Source of the DNA: Campylobacterales bacterium
Lineage (GTDB): Bacteria; Campylobacterota; Campylobacteria; Campylobacterales; QNZT01
Direction of reading: 5' to 3'
NCBI GenBank assembly: GCA_027023405.1
Contig: JALVVN010000025.1
Coordinates: 1-33,459, forward strand
Length of the DNA: 33,459 nucleotides
The translations under genes were made by a program, and so were the position numbers. Numbering within the stretch: the first letter of the stretch is position 1; every line of letters starts with the position of its first letter. Shown here one piece after another: positions 33,355-33,459 of the stretch. A model generated the notes under the pieces. That model was given only the letters and a program-made list of their open reading frames with translations. It was not told the DNA's origin and did not search any database.

Positions 33355-33459
33355 ATGGGGGAACCCGGATCTACTATCTCATTGTCATCTTCTCTGAGCA
33401 TCGATAGTCGAACAGTATTCGCGTATAACAGCATAGAACTGTTTGCCGGCGCGGGTGGA
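33355..33459 (+). CDS. DNA (cytosine-5-)-methyltransferase, N-terminal start only (cut by window end)
   Basis: 35 codons from the ATG at 33355 to the last base, open throughout. AAAGGAG lies 6 nt before the ATG and a TATAAT box at 33322-33327. After a ~24-residue polar leader, the sequence NSIELFAGAGG is motif I of C5-cytosine methyltransferases (the S-adenosylmethionine-binding F-x-G-x-GG). That motif is highly characteristic, so the call is good despite the short length. Such genes usually belong to a type II restriction-modification system; a restriction enzyme may lie just beyond the window. The gene lies close to a mobile element, as is common for such systems. Confidence 0.8.
   Translation, partial: MGEPGSTISLSSSLSIDSRTVFAYNSIELFAGAGG

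Overview
The window reads as chromosome of a Campylobacterota (epsilonproteobacterial) organism, probably a free-living, Sulfurimonas/Sulfurovum-like bacterium. The best taxonomic clue is the order nuoM-nuoN followed by a large TPR protein that matches PflA, a flagellar motor part specific to this phylum and placed after nuoN in Campylobacter. Genes are tightly packed, and many starts overlap the preceding stop.

Layout. 1-4.3 kb: end of the complex I operon (nuoM fragment, nuoN) and pflA. 4.4-8.6 kb: a lipoprotein, an aldehyde dehydrogenase, an HdeD-like membrane protein, a tandem universal stress protein and two small acidic ORFs. 8.8-14.5 kb: DUF3015 and DUF4105 envelope proteins, tsaD, a DUF4149 protein, thiol peroxidase, a TlpA-like thioredoxin, moaC and a DUF493 protein. 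14.5-17.5 kb: a probable outer-membrane protein, a four-tRNA cluster (Gly, Leu, Cys, Ser) behind a near-consensus promoter, a decayed ISL3-type transposase against tRNA-Ser, and a NodB polysaccharide deacetylase. 17.5-22 kb: modABC molybdate transporter directly followed by a large DUF6259-like glycosidase candidate. 22-24.3 kb: an accessory patch with a Uma2 nuclease-like gene, a PIN/RHH toxin-antitoxin pair, broken gene ends and a small inverted-repeat element. 24.3-29.7 kb: a YhiN-like flavoprotein, a YgjP-like metallopeptidase, uppP, a DedA protein and a zinc/manganese-type ABC transporter. 29.9-33.5 kb: an assimilatory-type molybdopterin nitrate reductase, a GH114-like lipoprotein, a second copy of the inverted-repeat element, and the first 35 codons of a DNA cytosine-5 methyltransferase cut by the window end.

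Functional links. moaC, modABC and the molybdopterin oxidoreductase make a cofactor-supply-and-use set, though they are not adjacent. The NodB deacetylase, the DUF6259-like protein and the GH114-like lipoprotein are three exported carbohydrate-active candidates within about 17 kb.

Most notable. (1) A 160-bp MITE-like element occurs twice, with 19-bp terminal inverted repeats and a perfect but different 5-bp target duplication at each site. (2) At 21.75-24.42 kb a complete, diverged second version of the junction between the glycosidase and flavoprotein genes sits inside the resident junction, flanked by Uma2 on one side and the toxin-antitoxin pair on the other. (3) Several genes have a -10 box only 5-7 nt before the ATG and no ribosome binding site, which suggests leaderless mRNAs. 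No CRISPR array or rRNA was seen.
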